Shown: in pieces, positions 14,914-17,909 of the stretch | Layout of the letters: each line of letters begins with the position of its first letter | Position numbering within the stretch: the first letter of the stretch is position 1 | NCBI GenBank assembly: GCA_947285985.1 | Contig: CAMYPB010000010.1 | Span: 1 to 17,909, forward strand | Reading direction: 5' to 3' | Length of the DNA stretch: 17,909 bases | From: an uncultured Holosporaceae bacterium | GTDB lineage: Bacteria > Pseudomonadota > Alphaproteobacteria > RUG11792 | Made by a program: the position numbers and the translations under genes | The notes under the pieces: model-generated | Databases searched by the model: none | What the model saw: only the letters and a program-made list of their open reading frames with translations | What the model was told of the DNA's origin: nothing

Positions 14914-16884
14914 TTAATTATCCAAAAAACTACGTAACTTTCTGGAACGACTTGGATGTTTCAATTTTCGAAGTGCTTTGGCCTCGATCTGACGGATTCT
15001 CTCACGAGTGACTGAAAATTGTTGTCCAACTTCTTCCAATGTGTGATCTGATTGTAGACCAATTCCGAATCTCATACGAAGAACTTTTTCTTCTCGTGCG
15101 GTCAGAGTCGACAAAATTCTCGTTGTTGCGTCTTTGAGATTCGATTGGATCGCGGCATCAACCGGCATAACGGCGGTTTTATCCTCGATGAAGTCCCCAA
15201 GATGACTCTCATCCTCATCTCCTATAGGAGTTTCGAGACTGATTGGGTCCTTCGCGATTTTCATGACCTTTCGGACTTTATCAACAGACATTGCGAGTCT
15301 TTCTGCGAGTTCTTCGTGGGTTGGTTCGCGTCCCATCTCACTCATCAACTGTTTCGACATACGAACGAGTTTGTTGATTGTTTCTATCATATGGACAGGG
15401 ATTCGAATTGTTCGAGCTTGATCTGCGATGGATCGAGTTATGGCCTGTCTTATCCACCATGTTGCATACGTTGAGAATTTGTATCCTCTTTTATACTCAA
15501 ACTTATCGACGGCCTTCATAAGTCCGATATTCCCCTCCTGAATAAGATCGAGGAATTGAAGCCCCCTATTTGTATACCTCTTTGCAATCGATATAACAAG
15601 TCTCAAATTGGCCTCGATCATTTCCCTCTTTGCGCGAGCTTCCTCCCTCTCGGAACGTTGAATAACCTGATATATTCGCCTGAATAATATAAAGGAAAGT
15701 CTCGTCTTCTCCTGAATATATCCCGCAAGATGAACGATATTCTGAAACATCGAAAGATTGTCCCTATAGAAATCCTTCCAATTTTTCGATGTTTTCGATG
15801 AGAAAAGATTGAGCCAATCATCATCGAAATTCTGATCAAGAAGAAGATCGATCACCTCACTCCTTTTTATATTGTATTTTTCACAATTTGCAAGCAACTT
15901 CCTTTCGAGCTCTGGAATCTCAGACAACAATGATGCATGACTATGAATAAGAGTTTCCATCCTCTTTTCATTGAGATTGAGTTCTATAAAATTTTCTAAT
16001 AATTGATTCTTTATTGATTGATAAATTTTATTACTAGAAAGTTTATCGACATTGAAATTTAGGTCGACTTGTTTTGCGAACAATTTTTCGGATAATTCTA
16101 TATGAGTATTCAAGAGACCGAGGATTTTTTGTCGTTGTTCTTCGTCGTCTGCCATGATATTGACAGTATGTTCATGATTATGTTCGATATCATCATCCAT
16201 AATATCATCATCGTCTTCGTCGTCATCATCGTCGTCATCATCATCATTGTGGAACATGAGTTCCTCATCGATAGAATTCGATTCAACGGCTATGATATCC
16301 TTGATTAATAGTAGGTTATCTTGAAGTTTATCTCGAAGAGAGACGATGAGATCGTGAGTGAGCGTACTCTCACAGAGTGCTCCAAACAAAGAATTCTTCG
16401 CATCCTCGATTTTCTTCGCGATGACAACTTCCCCCTCACGAGAGAGGAGATTCACATTCCCCATTTCTTTTAGGTATAACTTGACGGGATCATCATTTTT
16501 GATATCCTCAACCTTCGAATCTGGATCGTCGTCATTTTCGTCCCCCGAAGAACTTGAAACATTCCCATCATCGTCATCGTCATTTGAAGACATCGAATCA
16601 TCATCCCCATCAGAATCTTCATTTTCTTCCATCAAGAGGGATTCTTCCTCATCGGAATTTAGTATATCAATCTCCATATCGTTGAAATACGACATAATCT
16701 CAGACAACTTCTTCGAGTCATACTCCGCATTTGGAAGGGCATCGTTCAACTCGTCATACGTTAGATATCCCTTCGTTTTCGCGAATTTGAGGAGTCCCTT
16801 GACATTTGGGTCGTCAGCAATCATCATCTGATCCGTATTCTCATTGTTCATAACATTCTTCGATATATCCTGCTTCTTTTCCAT
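14914..16884 (-). CDS. rpoD: Primary RNA polymerase sigma factor (sigma-70)
   Basis: RpoD directs core RNA polymerase to housekeeping promoters. At 656 residues it is of normal proteobacterial length. Region 1.1 is at the N-terminus (LLKFAKTKGYLTYDELNDAL); region 1.2 is DPVKLYLKEMGNVNLLSREG (132-151). Regions 2.1-2.4 hold ANLRLVISIAKRYTNRGLQF and YKFSTYATWWIRQAITRSIA. Region 3 follows, and region 4.2 is TLEEVGQQFSVTRERIRQIE ending in HPSRSRKLRSFLDN. Two very acidic stretches stand out: about 79-130, and 213-233, where nine Asp are followed by Glu and four more Asp, inside the non-conserved segment between 1.2 and 2.1. The wording of regions 2-4 is alphaproteobacterial. The gene starts 24 bases after the dnaG stop, the classical dnaG-rpoD operon without rpsU. 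Confidence 0.98.
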   Translation of the reverse strand: MEKKQDISKNVMNNENTDQMMIADDPNVKGLLKFAKTKGYLTYDELNDALPNAEYDSKKLSEIMSYFNDMEIDILNSDEEESLLMEENEDSDGDDDSMSSNDDDDDGNVSSSSGDENDDDPDSKVEDIKNDDPVKLYLKEMGNVNLLSREGEVVIAKKIEDAKNSLFGALCESTLTHDLIVSLRDKLQDNLLLIKDIIAVESNSIDEELMFHNDDDDDDDDDEDDDDIMDDDIEHNHEHTVNIMADDEEQRQKILGLLNTHIELSEKLFAKQVDLNFNVDKLSSNKIYQSIKNQLLENFIELNLNEKRMETLIHSHASLLSEIPELERKLLANCEKYNIKRSEVIDLLLDQNFDDDWLNLFSSKTSKNWKDFYRDNLSMFQNIVHLAGYIQEKTRLSFILFRRIYQVIQRSEREEARAKREMIEANLRLVISIAKRYTNRGLQFLDLIQEGNIGLMKAVDKFEYKRGYKFSTYATWWIRQAITRSIADQARTIRIPVHMIETINKLVRMSKQLMSEMGREPTHEELAERLAMSVDKVRKVMKIAKDPISLETPIGDEDESHLGDFIEDKTAVMPVDAAIQSNLKDATTRILSTLTAREEKVLRMRFGIGLQSDHTLEEVGQQFSVTRERIRQIEAKALRKLKHPSRSRKLRSFLDN

Positions 16885-16908
16885 ACTCTAAATTTTATCT
16901 CCAAAAAA

Positions 16909-17909
16909 TTAAGACTTCTTATTATTGTTGTTGTCCAAGAACTTCATTTTCAAAGCCCTCAGTCTTCTCCATTTGTCTTCGTTCAAATCGTTGTTTTCAA
17001 AGTCAACCCTCGCCTCTCTCAAATCCATCAAACTCATCTTTCGAGACATATGAATATCATAGACATCATCCCACAAACCCACGATATCTTCATCCGTCAT
17101 ACATTCATCTATTTTACACAATTTTTCTGAAAATTTTTCAATTTCTTTTAGATCCTCTTCAAACTCATCGTCCAAGGAAAATGGGGTTTGGGGAATATCG
17201 TCTAGAAATTGAGTTTTCTCGATGATAGAATCACAAACCTTCTGCCATCTTTTATTTTGGAATTCAATATTGGAGAGTCTCTCAACAATATACGACATGA
17301 TAGAAGGTTTTTTTATGAGGGTATACAACAGGAAGGCTTCCCTCAACAACTCCTTATTCTCCCTATCAATTTCAACCTTTATATCATTCACAATATGATT
17401 TCTCGTGAAATTTTTATAATTATTGTTTTTTTTGCGATGAAGAAAATTGTATATACGTTCCTTTATATCGTCGATATAGAGTTTTCGTATATCCCTATTC
17501 GAGATCGTCATGATCCTCTCTCCTATATCCTTCTTCCATTTCGCGATATTCTCAGGAGTCTTGATTTCCATGAGATCATACTGCCCAACAAAATAATCCC
17601 ACAAAAAATCGATCATATGTTTTGGATTATCAAGGAGATATCTCATATCATTCGTTGAATTGTTCTTCAGGAAGGAATCCGGATCGTCACCTTCTGGAAG
17701 TATACAAAATTTCAGGGATTTCCCGGGTTCTATATATTGAAGTGAGAGGAAGGCGAGTCTTATCATCGCGTTATACCCCGCCTTGTCTCCATCGAAACAT
17801 ATGATGGGTTCACTACAGTATTTCCAAATATTATATAGATTATGTTCAGAAAAAGACGTTCCCATAGAAGCTATAGACGTTTTAAACCCAAATTTATGCA
17901 TAATAACAA
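16909..17909 (-). CDS. dnaG: DNA primase, C-terminal part, cut by the window end
   Basis: DnaG makes RNA primers at the replication fork. About 333 codons are visible; the frame continues past the right edge (VIMHKFGFKTSIASMGTSF matches the TOPRIM entry block of DnaG), so the zinc-binding and most N-terminal catalytic parts lie outside. The metal-binding Asp pair of the TOPRIM fold is in ICFDGDKAGYNA, followed by LKFCILPEGDDPDSFL. The C-terminal helicase-interacting region, degenerate as usual, ends in DLNEDKWRRLRALKMKFLDN. The next gene is rpoD on the same strand, 24 bases on. Confidence 0.97.
   Translation of the reverse strand, partial: VIMHKFGFKTSIASMGTSFSEHNLYNIWKYCSEPIICFDGDKAGYNAMIRLAFLSLQYIEPGKSLKFCILPEGDDPDSFLKNNSTNDMRYLLDNPKHMIDFLWDYFVGQYDLMEIKTPENIAKWKKDIGERIMTISNRDIRKLYIDDIKERIYNFLHRKKNNNYKNFTRNHIVNDIKVEIDRENKELLREAFLLYTLIKKPSIMSYIVERLSNIEFQNKRWQKVCDSIIEKTQFLDDIPQTPFSLDDEFEEDLKEIEKFSEKLCKIDECMTDEDIVGLWDDVYDIHMSRKMSLMDLREARVDFENNDLNEDKWRRLRALKMKFLDNNNNKKS

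Noticed and set aside
1..17909. tRNA or rRNA genes, CRISPR arrays, insertion sequences
   Set aside because: I scanned for T-loop motifs, regularly spaced repeats and transposase-like frames and found none.

Overview
The window looks like a chromosomal segment of an AT-rich alphaproteobacterium, most probably a host-associated member of the Holosporales/Rickettsiales type. The RpoD, DnaG and RF1 sequences carry alphaproteobacterial versions of their conserved blocks. Housekeeping genes are interleaved with unrecognised secreted or ankyrin-type proteins, as is usual in intracellular symbionts. The order assignment is inference. I see no tRNA, rRNA, CRISPR array or insertion sequence.

Layout. 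(1) At the left edge, on the minus strand, is the N-terminal part of the lipid II flippase MurJ. It is cut by the window end and preceded by a small unknown gene that appears frameshifted in an A7 run. (2) Divergent from it, behind a near-perfect sigma-70 promoter, are a secreted Asp-rich repeat protein and an ankyrin-repeat ORF joined by an ATGA overlap; they may be one gene split by a frameshift. Endonuclease III (nth) follows. (3) A hairpin-rich gap with a two-way terminator separates nth from two minus-strand exported proteins of unknown function, one with an internal domain duplication. radA lies upstream of them. (4) A minus-strand pair, a MotA/TolQ/ExbB-like channel gene and prfA, is followed on the plus strand by thymidine kinase (tdk) and recA. 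Four exact parS palindromes lie in the gaps of this 3.2 kb stretch, so the region is probably close to the replication origin or is the ParB loading zone. (5) After recA and its terminator comes a gap of about 550 bases holding what looks like a structured non-coding RNA. It has at least six hairpins, the last three with near-identical 7-nt loops (GTGAGAG, GTGACAG, GTGACAG), and ends at a strong intrinsic terminator. (6) The right side is a minus-strand run: dnaG (cut by the window end), rpoD, a stand-alone membrane/Rossmann half of a FlaA1/CapD-type protein, and a membrane-anchored unknown protein that converges on the RNA.

Together the housekeeping genes cover replication and transcription initiation (dnaG, rpoD), recombination and repair (recA, radA, nth), thymidine salvage (tdk), translation termination (prfA) and cell-wall export (murJ). 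The features most worth following up are the triple-loop RNA, the parS cluster, the two apparent frameshifts, the duplicated YGRNY-motif protein and the truncated FlaA1-like gene.
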